Positions 17,831 to 27,372 of a stretch of 64,000 nucleotides of DNA are shown here, one piece after another; the first letter of the stretch is position 1, and each line of letters begins with the position of its first letter. Below the pieces are notes generated by a model that saw only the letters and a program-made list of their open reading frames with translations, made no database searches and was not told where the DNA came from. The position numbers were made by a program, and so were the translations under genes. Source of the DNA: Planctomycetota bacterium (GTDB lineage Bacteria; Planctomycetota; UBA1135; GCA-002686595); NCBI GenBank assembly GCA_002686945.1, contig NYYZ01000039.1:106555-170554 (forward strand). The letters run 5' to 3'.

Positions 17831-18157
17831 TCACAGAGTGATCACCTTCTCCGCCCGTTCCAGTTCGCGCACGATCGTGTCCATGTCCGAGAGCCGGCCT
17901 ACCGCGAGATCCACGCCAAGAGCATCTACGCAGGTTCCACAGGGAAGCAACTCCACGCCCCGCTCCTCCAATGCGCTCAGTTCTCCGAGCAAGGCACTCG
18001 ACCGGTCCAATAGTCGAGTCCCCGTGTTGTAGAACAGAATCGCGTCAAGGTCTTGGATCACGATGATCTTGCGCAGGAAGGTGCCAAGGATTTTGCGGCC
18101 CAGGGTTTGATCCCCGTGGCCCATCTGGTCTTGATTGAGCAGGATGATGGTCTTCAT
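17831..18157 (-). CDS. Stand-alone DsrE-like protein resembling the YedF C-terminal domain
   Basis: 108 aa. The sequence MKTIILLNQDQMGHGD, ILFYNTGTRLL, ELSALEERGVELLPCGTC and VGRLSDMDTIV matches the DsrE-type C-terminal domain of YedF (selenium-metabolism family), including its CGTC cysteines. The TusA-like N-terminal domain of full YedF is absent. The expected role is handling protein-bound sulfur or selenium on Cys. A probable selenoprotein elsewhere in this window makes the selenium link worth testing, though stand-alone DsrE proteins also occur without it. Confidence 0.75.
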   Translation of the reverse strand: MKTIILLNQDQMGHGDQTLGRKILGTFLRKIIVIQDLDAILFYNTGTRLLDRSSALLGELSALEERGVELLPCGTCVDALGVDLAVGRLSDMDTIVRELERAEKVITL

Positions 18158-18238
18158 GGTCGCTGTCTGGCTGGAGGAGGTCCCTGGCCGACGAAATCAT
18201 AGCCCGAGGGCTCCCCATGCAGCCGCTACTGTCTTCAC

Positions 18239-19078
18239 ATGCGGATAGATGCCCACCAGCACTTTTGGTCCTATGACCCGGTCGCTTACGACTGGATCGG
18301 TCCGGGGATGGAGGTATTGGCCAGGGACTACCTTCCAGAGCAGCTCGTGCCTGAGCTGAAGGCCTGTGCCATTGACGGTGCAATCAGCGTGCAAGCGCGG
18401 CAAGACGAGACTGAAACGAGTTGGTTGCTGGAGTTGGCAAGATCCTCACCTCAGTTACTGGGCGTGGTTGGCTGGACCGACCTCTGCGCGCCAGACATTG
18501 AAGAACGCCTCAGCGACCTGGCCAGGAATCCTCTGCTCGTAGGGTTGCGCCATGTACTGCAAGACGAACCAGATGATCGCTTCATGTTGCTGCCCGAGTT
18601 CCAGGCGGGAATAGCTTGCCTCGCGCAGCACAACCTCGTGTACGACCTGCTCTTGTATCCGCGTCACCTGGCTCCTGCAATTGAACTGGTAGATCTCGCC
18701 CCGCATCAATCGTTCGTGCTGGACCACCTGGGCAAGCCCTGCATAAAAGTGGGAACGGTCGAGCCCTGGTCCAACGACCTTGAACAACTCGCCCGGCGCC
18801 CCAATGTGACCTGCAAACTTTCTGGTCTTGTGACGGAAGCAGACTGGGCGGCCTGGACCCTGAGCGACCTCACCCCCTACCTCGACAAAGCCCTCGCAGC
18901 CTTCGGCCCAGAACGCCTGATGTTCGGCTCTGACTGGCCCGTATGTACCCTCGCGGGCACCTATCAAAGGGTCTGGGACGCCGTGACCACCTGGGCTGAA
19001 ACCCTTTCCCCCTCCGAACAAGCCGCAATTTTTGGCGGAACCGCCGAACGCGTATATTTAAGCCAAGCCCAATGCTGA
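18239..19078 (+). CDS. Amidohydrolase_2 lactonase (L-fuconolactonase / L-rhamnono-lactonase type)
   Basis: 279 aa. DAHQHFWSYDP carries the metal-binding HxH, GLRHVLQDEPDDRF and FVLDHLGKP are conserved family segments, and MFGSDWPVC holds the catalytic Asp. These features are typical of lactonases opening L-fucono-, L-rhamnono- or L-galactono-1,4-lactone in non-phosphorylative sugar oxidation. It overlaps the following phosphodiesterase gene by 7 bp. Downstream dehydratase, dehydrogenase and lactate-utilisation genes suggest a 6-deoxy sugar acid. Confidence 0.82.
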   Translation: MRIDAHQHFWSYDPVAYDWIGPGMEVLARDYLPEQLVPELKACAIDGAISVQARQDETETSWLLELARSSPQLLGVVGWTDLCAPDIEERLSDLARNPLLVGLRHVLQDEPDDRFMLLPEFQAGIACLAQHNLVYDLLLYPRHLAPAIELVDLAPHQSFVLDHLGKPCIKVGTVEPWSNDLEQLARRPNVTCKLSGLVTEADWAAWTLSDLTPYLDKALAAFGPERLMFGSDWPVCTLAGTYQRVWDAVTTWAETLSPSEQAAIFGGTAERVYLSQAQC

Positions 19079-20586
19079 ATCTCTCCTGCAGTTCTCTCAT
19101 TTTCTTGGGCGCGCTCTCCACGGCCCAAGACTCCACGCCCCAAGACCGAGAGCAGCGCACTCCTCGCGCGTTGATGGTCTTCATCGACGGCTTCGTTCCC
19201 GCGGCCATCGCCAGCACGGACACTCCAACCCTGGACCGCCTGATGCAGAAAGGCGCCTGGAGCCTGCGGGCCAGAGCCGAAAGCACGACCATCAGCGGAT
19301 CCGGTTGGAGCACCTTTCACACGGGCGTGCATTGGGACAAGCACGGCATCCCTGACAACAACTTTGCCACACCCAAGACGGACAAATACCCTTCGATCCT
19401 CAAGCTGCTGAAGCAAAAACAACCCGATGCGGTCACCGCCTGTGCCCAGTCCTGGAAGCCCATCCAGAAATTTCTTGTCGCACCCGCCGAACCAAGTCAC
19501 AGCGGCTTCTACGACTATTATCAATTCAACAAGGACTACTTCGACGAACGTAGTTGCGATGAACTCTGCGTCACCTACTTGCAACCCCTACTGGCCCGCG
19601 AACCCATTGACCTGACCATCATGATGTTTGGCGAACTTGACGGTGTGGGACATCTTGACGGGAACCGCCACTACCACGCAGGAGATCCGGACTACCAACG
19701 CATGCTGCACATGGTCGACACGCGTCTTGGCCGCTTGATCGCCAGTATCGAGAGCCGCCCCAGTTATGCCTCTGAGGACTGGCTGATCGCAATCACCTCG
19801 GATCATGCCGGGTCCCAGAGAGGGGGCCACGGACGCAACATCCCCGAACACCGGGAAATGCCGATTATCATCAGCGGGGGAACCATCGTCCCCGGCGAAA
19901 TCTGGCCGCCCCCCAGCGCTGTGGATCTGGTTCCCACGGTCCTTTCCCATCTCGGCATCAAACAGGATCCTGCCTGGGACCTCGACGGCCGCACGCTCGC
20001 CACATCAGCAACCAAGAAGCCGAGCGCCGCAATTGGAGTCAACCTGATCTACAACGGCGGCGGCGAAGAAGACCGCCCCTTCAATGGTTTCGTCGGACAA
20101 CCAGACGCATCCATCGCTGGTTGGGAAGATCCGGGCTGGATGTCCCTGATTGCGTACGGTTCCGAAGGATTCCTGCCCGTATTCAATCATCCATATGCAT
20201 CCATAGGCCGCGGATTCTTCGCCGCGAACGACACCAAGAACGGGGCACGCATGGAACAGACCATCGATTTGACTCCAATCAAGGATTCATTCATTCAAGG
20301 CTGCAACTTCAAGCTCTCGGCCTTACTTGGAAACCGCGGCCCGGATGGCGACAGCCTGCGCGTACATCTGACCTTTCTCAACGACAAGGAGGAACGCCTT
20401 GAGACCGCCGAATTGCAAACCCTCACAAAGGGGCAGCGCAGAGGAGCCACGTGCATGCGCTACGCTCAAGCCCTGGGGCTCGTCCCTCCTGATGCTGTCA
20501 GCGTAAGGGTAACCGTCGAAACCCCACGCCGCGGCGGAAACCACGGGGGCTTTGCCGACAACATCGAACTGATTCTGCAGGACTGA
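19072..20586 (+). CDS. Exported type I phosphodiesterase / alkaline-phosphatase-superfamily enzyme
   Basis: 504 aa with an N-terminal signal-like stretch (MLNLSCSSLIFLGALS, cleavage near AQD). Metal and nucleophile motifs of the alkaline phosphatase clan are visible: MVFIDGFVP, SGSGWSTFHTG (probable nucleophile), FGELDGVGHLDG and SDHAGSQRGGHG. The last ~165 residues form a separate beta-rich domain that looks like a carbohydrate-binding or discoidin-like module. It could release phosphate or a phospho or sulfo group from an extracellular polymer. The substrate is unknown. Confidence 0.8.
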   Translation: MLNLSCSSLIFLGALSTAQDSTPQDREQRTPRALMVFIDGFVPAAIASTDTPTLDRLMQKGAWSLRARAESTTISGSGWSTFHTGVHWDKHGIPDNNFATPKTDKYPSILKLLKQKQPDAVTACAQSWKPIQKFLVAPAEPSHSGFYDYYQFNKDYFDERSCDELCVTYLQPLLAREPIDLTIMMFGELDGVGHLDGNRHYHAGDPDYQRMLHMVDTRLGRLIASIESRPSYASEDWLIAITSDHAGSQRGGHGRNIPEHREMPIIISGGTIVPGEIWPPPSAVDLVPTVLSHLGIKQDPAWDLDGRTLATSATKKPSAAIGVNLIYNGGGEEDRPFNGFVGQPDASIAGWEDPGWMSLIAYGSEGFLPVFNHPYASIGRGFFAANDTKNGARMEQTIDLTPIKDSFIQGCNFKLSALLGNRGPDGDSLRVHLTFLNDKEERLETAELQTLTKGQRRGATCMRYAQALGLVPPDAVSVRVTVETPRRGGNHGGFADNIELILQD

Positions 20587-20648
20587 GAGGTCGTTCGCAG
20601 GGTGAAGAGAGCAGGCCAGGTGCCCTCTAGAGAGCCTCGTGATCTCTC

Positions 20649-21599
20649 TTACGCCCCGCCACCTTTGAACATCTCGCGCAGGCTGCCAAGGCTGCCCAAA
20701 GCGGCGCTGGATTCGAAGGGTAGGAAGACTGTCTTGTCGCCACCACTACCAACACCAATCTCGGAGAGAGTAGAAAGATACTTCATGGCAATCAGATAGT
20801 CTGCGGGATTCATCTGCTCCCGTTCGAGGGCACCCGACACAACAGCGAGCGACTCTGCTTCCCCCTCTGCTCGCAGAATGCGGCCCTGACGAGCCCCCTC
20901 AGCCTCTGCAATCAGCGCGCCCCGTTCACCCTCAGCCCGCAAGATCTTTGACTGCTTGACGCCTTCAGCTTCGAGGATCGCAGCGCGGCGCTCGCGCTCG
21001 GCCCGCATCTGCATTTCCATGGCTTCACGCACTGTGACCGGGGGATCAATATCCTGCACCTCGACGCGATTCACCTTGACACCCCACTTGTCGGTTGCAT
21101 CATCCAATACCGTGCGCATCTTGCCGTTGATTTCATCCCGTGATGTCAAAGTCGCATCGAGGGCCAACTCACCAATGATGTTCCGGAGAGTGGTCTGCGC
21201 CAGCTTTTCAATGGCATTGGGCAGGTTGTTGACCTCGTAGACAGCGCGCCGGGGGTCGGTGACCTGATAGTACAAGAGCCCGTTGATCTCGATTACCACA
21301 TTGTCCGCGGTGATCACCGACTGCTTGGGAAAATCAAAAACCTGCTCGCGCATATCCACGGTGCGTGAGTGCTGCTCGCGCACGATGTCAATACCCTTCA
21401 AATTGGTGACCCGGGTGCGCCACAGAATGGAGCGGGGTTTGTCGATCAAAGGAAAGATCAGGTTCAAGCCGGGATCCAGAATCCGTAGGTACTTACCCAA
21501 GCGCTCGACAACCATGGCCTGGGACTGATTGATGATCTTGAGGCCAAGAGCGGCTCCAACAAGGACGACAGTGACAAAGGCAATGACAACATAAAGCAT
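20649..21599 (-). CDS. SPFH/band-7 stomatin-like protein (paraslipin)
   Basis: 316 aa with one N-terminal transmembrane helix (residues 1-23), a band-7 domain (about 25-185; SQAMVVERLGKYLRILDPGL) and a C-terminal coiled coil made of repeated AEGxxxxxILRAEGE units. It organises membrane microdomains or assists membrane proteases. It follows nfeD by about 78 bp on the same strand, the classic NfeD-slipin partnership. Confidence 0.9.
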   Translation of the reverse strand: MLYVVIAFVTVVLVGAALGLKIINQSQAMVVERLGKYLRILDPGLNLIFPLIDKPRSILWRTRVTNLKGIDIVREQHSRTVDMREQVFDFPKQSVITADNVVIEINGLLYYQVTDPRRAVYEVNNLPNAIEKLAQTTLRNIIGELALDATLTSRDEINGKMRTVLDDATDKWGVKVNRVEVQDIDPPVTVREAMEMQMRAERERRAAILEAEGVKQSKILRAEGERGALIAEAEGARQGRILRAEGEAESLAVVSGALEREQMNPADYLIAMKYLSTLSEIGVGSGGDKTVFLPFESSAALGSLGSLREMFKGGGA

Positions 21600-21677
21600 G
21601 GGATTCTCCGGTTAGCTCGTTGAGGTGAAGACTGTAGCCGCGCCGGCTGGGCCGGCCGCTGAGTGCGTTGATCTGGA

Positions 21678-22175
21678 TCAGTTCTGGGCTTGTACATGAA
21701 TCGTGCTGCCTTCAATGGCCACGATTCTGACCTCTGCGCCTGATTCAAGGCCCTCTTCTGCGGAAGCCCGCCACTCCTCCCCGCGGACCTTGATCCTGCC
21801 GAAGGATGTCGCGCTGATCGCCTCGGTCACTATCGCTGGCTGGCCTATGAGAGCCTCCACATTGGACGGCACGCCTCCCAATCTGGCACGACGAACGACG
21901 ATTGGGCGCAAGACGATCAAGCCAACCATTGTGCCTAGAATGAAACCCCACAATTGCCCACTCATCCCCACCCCAAATGCGGCCAGAAGGGCAGACAGCA
22001 GAGTACCAGGAATAAACGCACCCAGCAGGAAGCCTGCGGTGAGGAACTCTGCCACAACCAGGATCGCACTGGCCACGATCCAGAATTCCCAAGACATGAG
22101 GGTCTCCGGCTGAAGGAGTTCGATTAGTTGCTCAAAGAATCCCGGGGATTCCGAGGCTTGAAAGTCGATGGCCAT
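21678..22175 (-). CDS. nfeD: NfeD-family membrane protein
   Basis: 165 aa. Three hydrophobic helices (FWIVASAILVVAEFLTAGF, LSALLAAFGVGM, FILGTMVGLIVL) precede a C-terminal OB-fold domain (IGQPAIVTEAISATSFGRIK, EVRIVAIEGSTIHVQ). It works with the adjacent slipin. The 298-aa track ORF is over-extended. I start at MAIDFQ (22175), because the next 26 codons look coding; an alternative ATG at 22097 (MSWEFW) has a better GGAG ribosome site. Confidence 0.85.
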   Translation of the reverse strand: MAIDFQASESPGFFEQLIELLQPETLMSWEFWIVASAILVVAEFLTAGFLLGAFIPGTLLSALLAAFGVGMSGQLWGFILGTMVGLIVLRPIVVRRARLGGVPSNVEALIGQPAIVTEAISATSFGRIKVRGEEWRASAEEGLESGAEVRIVAIEGSTIHVQAQN

Positions 22176-22311
22176 GGTTGTTGTTGCTGAATCAGGAATC
22201 GGGGCCGAATCATGCCGACCCGGCGACGGCGTATCATAAGCTGCAAGGAGGGCATCCCCCCTGGATACAGCCCGATGCCACCCAAGGTACACCTGCAAGC
22301 CCCTGGTACGC

Positions 22312-24018
22312 ATGCAGATTGCCCTTATTGCAGTTCCCTCTGCGAAAATCCCACCTGTAGCGCGGCAGGCCTGGGACCCCCGGCCGCCACGCCCCAAGGC
22401 GCCATCTGTTAGGGTGCACAAGCCACCCCCCGAATCTCCTTTGAAGCACTCGCAAACCGATTTGCCCCTGCCCCTCGCGGATTGCGCTATCCAAGTCCAT
22501 GGAAAAGACCATGTGGCGGTGGCGCGGCGTGGCCTCGAGGCAGGCCAGCAGATCAACCTCCCAGACAATCGCACGATTCAGCTGACGATCGACGTTCCAC
22601 CAGGTCATCGCTTTGCCCTGCTTGAACTACCCACCGACACCAGCGTCCTGCAATACGGATCGCCCATTGGAATCAGCACCGGAATCGCCGAAGGGGAATG
22701 CTTGACCCGAGAAAGCCTGCGCCATGAGGTCCCGCTCGTGCGCGCAATTCCCAGCGACCTCTCGAACCCCGCTCCCACTCCTCTTTCACCCCAAGAGGCT
22801 GGCACATTCCAGGGTTTCAGACGGCCCAACAGTACCGTTGGCCTACGCAACTTCGTTCTCGTTGTACCAACCAGCATGTGCGCCAGTCACGAAGCACGCG
22901 AGATAGCAACCCGCGCGGAATACACCCTGCTGGATCGCGAGCGCCACCCGGGCATAGATGGAGTGATCTCCCTGCCCCATGGACGAGGTTGCGGCAACAA
23001 CGATGGAGATCCCACGGAGTACCTGCTCCGTGTATTGCGCAACTACGCCGCACATCCCAATGTGGGCGCGGTCCTGTTCATTGGCCTTGGCTGTGAAAAA
23101 ACGGGCCTTGGCGCATTTGAGACCTATCTCAAGCGTCACGGTGGCCTTGGTTGGGACAAGCCCAGCGCGAGTTTCTCGATTCAAGAGGTAGGTGGCACAA
23201 GGCCTGCGATTGAGCGAGGCCTGAGAGAAGTCGAGATCCTGCTCGAATCAATCAAGGGCGCAACTCGAGAGGCAGTGCCTCTGGGCGAACTCACTCTCGG
23301 GGTCAAGTGCGGGGGATCTGACGGATTCAGCGGGCTCTCCGCCAATCCAGCCCTGGGCGAGGCCGTGGACCTCTTGATCCGGGCCGGTGGCACAGTACTG
23401 ATAACGGAAGTACCCGAATTTTGCGGCGCCGAGCACCTCTTTGCCTCCCGCGCCAAGAACGCAAGCGTGGCTAATGATATTCACAACGCAGTAGATTGGT
23501 ATCGCGAACATGCCGCCAGCGTGGGCGCGCGTCTGGACGAAAATCCAAGCCCCGGGAACATTGCAGGCGGGCTGCTCAATATCACGATCAAGGCTCTTGG
23601 TGCAATGGCCAAGAGCGGCAGTACCCGCGTGGAAGGAGTCACGGACTATGCGATCCCACCCACAGGCAAGGGCCTTTGGTTGATGCAGGGGCCAGGCTAT
23701 GACCAAGAGAGCACCCCGGGTCTGGTGGCCGCTGGTGCGCAGGCCGTCATTTTTACTACCGGCCGCGGTACCACCATCGGAAACGCGATTGCCCCGGTGC
23801 TCAAGCTGGCATCCAACACGCCTGTGTTCGAAAAAATGGGCGAGGACCTGGACCTCTCTGCCGGAGGCATCATCGATGGCACCGAAACCGCGCCCGAAGT
23901 GGGGCTGCGAATTTTGGAACACCTGCGCCAGACCGCATCAGGCGAGGTCCTCGCCCGAGCTGAAGAAAGCGGGCACCGCGAGTTTGGTTTTTGGGGCGGC
24001 GCAGCGGTCAGCCTCTAA
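22312..24018 (+). CDS. UxaA-family sugar-acid dehydratase (altronate dehydratase type)
   Basis: Up to 568 aa. The N-terminal SAF domain (VHGKDHVAVARRGLEAGQ, LQYGSPIGISTG) and the large C-terminal dehydratase domain (GLRNFVLVVPTSMCASHEA, LPHGRGCGNN, LGCEKTG, GVKCGGSDGFSGLSANPALG, VPEFCGAEHLF) match full-length UxaA. Conserved cysteines probably bind the catalytic metal. The first ~45 residues are proline-rich and unlike the family, so translation may begin at a GTG or TTG near 22414-22462. Its position before a dehydrogenase and lutABC argues for a hexonate or 6-deoxyhexonate substrate; which one is not readable. Confidence 0.85.
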   Translation: MQIALIAVPSAKIPPVARQAWDPRPPRPKAPSVRVHKPPPESPLKHSQTDLPLPLADCAIQVHGKDHVAVARRGLEAGQQINLPDNRTIQLTIDVPPGHRFALLELPTDTSVLQYGSPIGISTGIAEGECLTRESLRHEVPLVRAIPSDLSNPAPTPLSPQEAGTFQGFRRPNSTVGLRNFVLVVPTSMCASHEAREIATRAEYTLLDRERHPGIDGVISLPHGRGCGNNDGDPTEYLLRVLRNYAAHPNVGAVLFIGLGCEKTGLGAFETYLKRHGGLGWDKPSASFSIQEVGGTRPAIERGLREVEILLESIKGATREAVPLGELTLGVKCGGSDGFSGLSANPALGEAVDLLIRAGGTVLITEVPEFCGAEHLFASRAKNASVANDIHNAVDWYREHAASVGARLDENPSPGNIAGGLLNITIKALGAMAKSGSTRVEGVTDYAIPPTGKGLWLMQGPGYDQESTPGLVAAGAQAVIFTTGRGTTIGNAIAPVLKLASNTPVFEKMGEDLDLSAGGIIDGTETAPEVGLRILEHLRQTASGEVLARAEESGHREFGFWGGAAVSL

Positions 24019-24031
24019 CAGAACAAATTCG

Positions 24032-25192
24032 ATGAGCAATTCGACCCGCGCCTGCGCCTTGGTGGCCCCTCACTCGTTCAAGGTGATCGAGATCCCCTTG
24101 CCCCCCATGGGGCCCAAAGATGTACGCGTGACTCCCCAGGCGGTCGGCGTCTGCGGCACAGACTTTCACATCGCGGACGGCGCAGGAAACTACAACCTGA
24201 CCCCGAGCGGCGAACCAATTCCCTTGGCCCAAGAGGCTCAGATCCTGGGCCATGAAATCGTGGGCAAGGTTGTCGAAATCGGCTCTGCAGTCCACGACAT
24301 CCAGGTAGGTCAATCGGTGGTTCTGGACCAGGGCCTATCCTGTATCAGCCACTACCGCACGGACCTCTGCGAATACTGCTCAAGCGGAGCCAGCCACCAG
24401 TGCGAGACTTACACCGAATACGGTATCACCGGTTTGGCAGGAGGTTTTTCCGAAGAGTTGATAGTGCCCGCCATCAATGTCCTGGAGACCAGCGGCGCAC
24501 GCAGCCCGTCAGAATGCGCCCTGACCGAACCCTTGGCCTGCATGCTGCACACGACTGGCATGCTGAACGATGCCCGCCAGCGCTACACCCTCAAGAGCAA
24601 GGACGCGGCCAGCCGTGTGCACACAATCCTGATTATGGGCGCGGGTCCCGCCGGCTTGCTCATGACCCAGGTACTGCGCGGAGCCCTCGGCTTCGAGGGT
24701 ACGCTGCTGGTCAGCGAGCCAAACCCTTACAAGCGGACTCTGGTCGCATCCTTTGGCGCCGAGGTCTGGGACGCAAATGAGCCTGGTATCGAGGACTGGA
24801 TCCAGGAAAAGTCAGACGGCCGAATGTTGGAGTGGGCTTTTGAGGCTTCTGGCGCTGGCCCGGCATTCGCCAGCATGCCACGGCTCCTGCGCAAGCAAGC
24901 TACTGTGATCAAGTACGGCATCGGCCACCAGGGCCAGGGCCTCGAGTTGCTCAACGATTTCCATTGGAAGGAGCCCACTTTTCTCATGCCCGTAGGTGCC
25001 TCCAGTCCATTTGACCAAGATGGCCGCGCCACCTACTACCGCCAGGCACTTGAGTGGATCGAGTCCGGAAAGGTGCAAGTAGAGCCCCTGATAACCCATC
25101 GCTACGCTGGACTCGAACAAGTCCCGCAAGCTCTAGGGGATGATCACAAGGATGCAAATTACGTCAAGGGCATCGTCGAGTTCCAGGTCTGA
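24032..25192 (+). CDS. Zinc-dependent MDR alcohol/polyol dehydrogenase
   Basis: 386 aa from MSNSTRAC; the 497-aa track ORF runs back into the dehydratase gene. Catalytic zinc ligands lie in GVCGTDFH and LGHEIVGKVVEIG. A cysteine-rich loop (LCEYCSSGASHQCE) corresponds to the structural zinc. The NAD(P) fold shows ILIMGAGPAGLLMTQ. Located 13 bp after the dehydratase, it probably oxidises a hydroxyl of the sugar acid or its 2-keto-3-deoxy product. If so, it fills the dehydrogenase step of the diketo-type fucose/rhamnose route (inference). Confidence 0.82.
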   Translation: MSNSTRACALVAPHSFKVIEIPLPPMGPKDVRVTPQAVGVCGTDFHIADGAGNYNLTPSGEPIPLAQEAQILGHEIVGKVVEIGSAVHDIQVGQSVVLDQGLSCISHYRTDLCEYCSSGASHQCETYTEYGITGLAGGFSEELIVPAINVLETSGARSPSECALTEPLACMLHTTGMLNDARQRYTLKSKDAASRVHTILIMGAGPAGLLMTQVLRGALGFEGTLLVSEPNPYKRTLVASFGAEVWDANEPGIEDWIQEKSDGRMLEWAFEASGAGPAFASMPRLLRKQATVIKYGIGHQGQGLELLNDFHWKEPTFLMPVGASSPFDQDGRATYYRQALEWIESGKVQVEPLITHRYAGLEQVPQALGDDHKDANYVKGIVEFQV

Positions 25193-25195
25193 TTC

Positions 25196-25909
25196 ATGCA
25201 CCTCTCACTCTTCGTCACCTGCGTAATCGATCAACTGTGTCCGAAGGTGGGCGAAGCAACACTGACCCTGCTCGAACAAACGGGTTGCACTGTGGATTTC
25301 AACCCGCGCCAGACCTGCTGTGGCCAACCTGCCTGCAATGCTGGATATGAAAACGAAGCGCAGCAGGTTGCGCGACACACTCTCGATGTACTTGAAGGTG
25401 ACAATCCTATCGTGGTTCCATCCGGCTCCTGCGCGGCCCAATTGAAACACTATGACCAATTGTTTCCCGCTGATGATCCCGATCACGAACGAGCCTTGGC
25501 CCTTGCGCCCCGGATACATGAACTCTCGGAGTTCCTGGTAGATCACCTGCAATACGACGCGAGCCGTTCAGGTTTCAAGGGAATCCTCACCTGGCACGAT
25601 GCCTGCCACTCCCTGCGCGAGCTTGGCATCAAGAACCAACCACGACAATTACTGGCCCAAGTCCCGGGCGTGGAGCTGATTGAAGCTTCTGAGTGCGAAA
25701 CCTGCTGCGGATTTGGAGGCACATTCGCAATCAAGCTGCCAGACCTTTCTGTAGCCATGACCGATCGTAAGCTGGACGAGATCGAAACCCTCGGTGTTGA
25801 TGGCATCGTGTCCACCGATGCATCGTGCCTCATGCAACTGGGCAGCCGACTTGCCAACCGCGGCTCCAAGATCCGCGCCCTGCATCTGGCGGAGATTCTG
25901 ACCCAATGA
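25196..25909 (+). CDS. lutA: LutA: lactate oxidation complex subunit (CCG domains)
   Basis: 237 aa with two cysteine-rich CCG motifs, RQTCCGQPACNAGY (about residue 40) and ECETCCGFGGTFAIKLP (about residue 165), the hallmark of LutA/YkgE. With LutB and LutC it oxidises L-lactate to pyruvate in the cytoplasm or at the membrane. The gene follows the dehydrogenase by 3 bp and overlaps lutB (ATGA). Confidence 0.92.
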   Translation: MHLSLFVTCVIDQLCPKVGEATLTLLEQTGCTVDFNPRQTCCGQPACNAGYENEAQQVARHTLDVLEGDNPIVVPSGSCAAQLKHYDQLFPADDPDHERALALAPRIHELSEFLVDHLQYDASRSGFKGILTWHDACHSLRELGIKNQPRQLLAQVPGVELIEASECETCCGFGGTFAIKLPDLSVAMTDRKLDEIETLGVDGIVSTDASCLMQLGSRLANRGSKIRALHLAEILTQ

Positions 25910-27372
25910 GTTCGCCCAATCGCAGAACAAGTCAGCACAACGCTCCCATCGCCCACCTCAAGGCTAACGACTTCAAGAACGCCTCCCAAGCTGCCCTACA
26001 AGACGCGCCCCTGCGACGAGCCCTTTCCAGGGCCACCGACACCTTCAAGCAGCGGCGGCTGGGAGCTCTGGAAGAAGTCGATGACTGGGAAGCCTTGCGT
26101 ACCCACGGGCGCGCCATCAAGGACGAAACACTCAGCCGCCTTGACCATCATCTCTTACGGTTTGTTGATCAGGCAACAGCCCGTGGCACGCAGGTTCACT
26201 TTGCGGCAACGCGCGAAGAAGCCTGCACCTGGATCGCTGATCTGGCAGAGCGACTGGATGTCAAGACCGTGGTCAAGAGCAAGAGCATGACGACCGAGGA
26301 AATCGGTTTGAACGCGGCCCTGGAAGAGCGGGACCTGCATCCAGTAGAAACCGATCTGGGGGAATGGATCATCCAACTCGCCGATGAGACCCCATCCCAC
26401 ATTATCGTGCCAGCAATCCACAAGTCCCGGGAAAGCGTGGCCAAGCTCTTCGAAGAACGCCTGGGCGCAGAGCCCGATCTGGATGCAATCCGGCTGACCC
26501 AACTAGCCCGGGAAATCCTACGGGGCAGCTATCTGGAGGCAGAACTCGGGGTAAGTGGCATCAACTTCGCCATTGCCGAGACAGGCTCATTCCTGGTGCT
26601 CGAAAACGAAGGCAATGCGCGCCTGACCACTAGCTTGCCCCGAGTTCATGTGGCGATCATGGGCATTGAGAAACTCCTGCCTCGCTGGGCGGATCTGGAA
26701 ACTTTTCTACGCCTTCTGCCTCGCTCCGGTACGGGGCAGCACCTGACCAGTTACCAATCGATCTTCACCGGACCAAAACGCAACCCTGAGGATGAGGGGC
26801 CCGAAGAGGTTCATGTGCTGATCCTCGACAACGGCCGCAGCAAAATCCTGGATGACGATGTTACGCGTGAGACTCTAGCCTGCATCCGCTGCGGTGCATG
26901 CCTCAATGCGTGCCCCGTTTATGCCCAAGTAGGCGGCCACGCCTACGGTTCAGTCTACCCGGGCCCCATCGGTGCGATCCTCACGCCACAACTCGCAGGA
27001 AGCAAGGAGGCAGTGCCCCTTCCTGGGGCCTCAAGCCTTTGCGGTGCCTGCAGGGATGTGTGCCCGGTCAAGATCGATATCCCCCGTATCCTTCTGCACC
27101 AACGCAACGAGGTCACGCGCAAACTACCCATGCACGCCCCCTTCGAACGTCTGGCCATGAAGGCCTTCGCCCGCATGGCCTGCGCTCCCGGACTCTGGCA
27201 TCGATCTCTCGCCCTGGCACGCCCCTTCCTACGCTTCGCCGCAGGGTCGTCTCTACCCAGCCGCGCCCTGCGCTGCATGATCCCGCCACTCGCCGCATGG
27301 TCCAAGAAGCGAAGCCTGCCAGGCCCCGCGAGACATTCCTTCAGACAGCGATATCAAAGGAAGAACTCATGA
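25906..27372 (+). CDS. lutB: LutB: iron-sulfur lactate oxidation subunit
   Basis: 488 aa from MSSPNRR, coupled by ATGA overlap to lutA. An N-terminal LUD domain (ETGSFLVLENEGNARLTT) is followed by two 4Fe-4S motifs, CIRCGACLNACPVY and CGACRDVCPVK, with the HAYGSVYPGPIGAILTP segment between them. It carries electrons in L-lactate oxidation. The track ORF start at 25825 is an over-extension into lutA. Confidence 0.93.
   Translation: MSSPNRRTSQHNAPIAHLKANDFKNASQAALQDAPLRRALSRATDTFKQRRLGALEEVDDWEALRTHGRAIKDETLSRLDHHLLRFVDQATARGTQVHFAATREEACTWIADLAERLDVKTVVKSKSMTTEEIGLNAALEERDLHPVETDLGEWIIQLADETPSHIIVPAIHKSRESVAKLFEERLGAEPDLDAIRLTQLAREILRGSYLEAELGVSGINFAIAETGSFLVLENEGNARLTTSLPRVHVAIMGIEKLLPRWADLETFLRLLPRSGTGQHLTSYQSIFTGPKRNPEDEGPEEVHVLILDNGRSKILDDDVTRETLACIRCGACLNACPVYAQVGGHAYGSVYPGPIGAILTPQLAGSKEAVPLPGASSLCGACRDVCPVKIDIPRILLHQRNEVTRKLPMHAPFERLAMKAFARMACAPGLWHRSLALARPFLRFAAGSSLPSRALRCMIPPLAAWSKKRSLPGPARHSFRQRYQRKNS

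Noticed and set aside
22178-22412. Short plus-strand ORFs before the UxaA gene
   Set aside because: Low-complexity Pro/Arg-rich translations over the nfeD promoter region, with no ribosome site.
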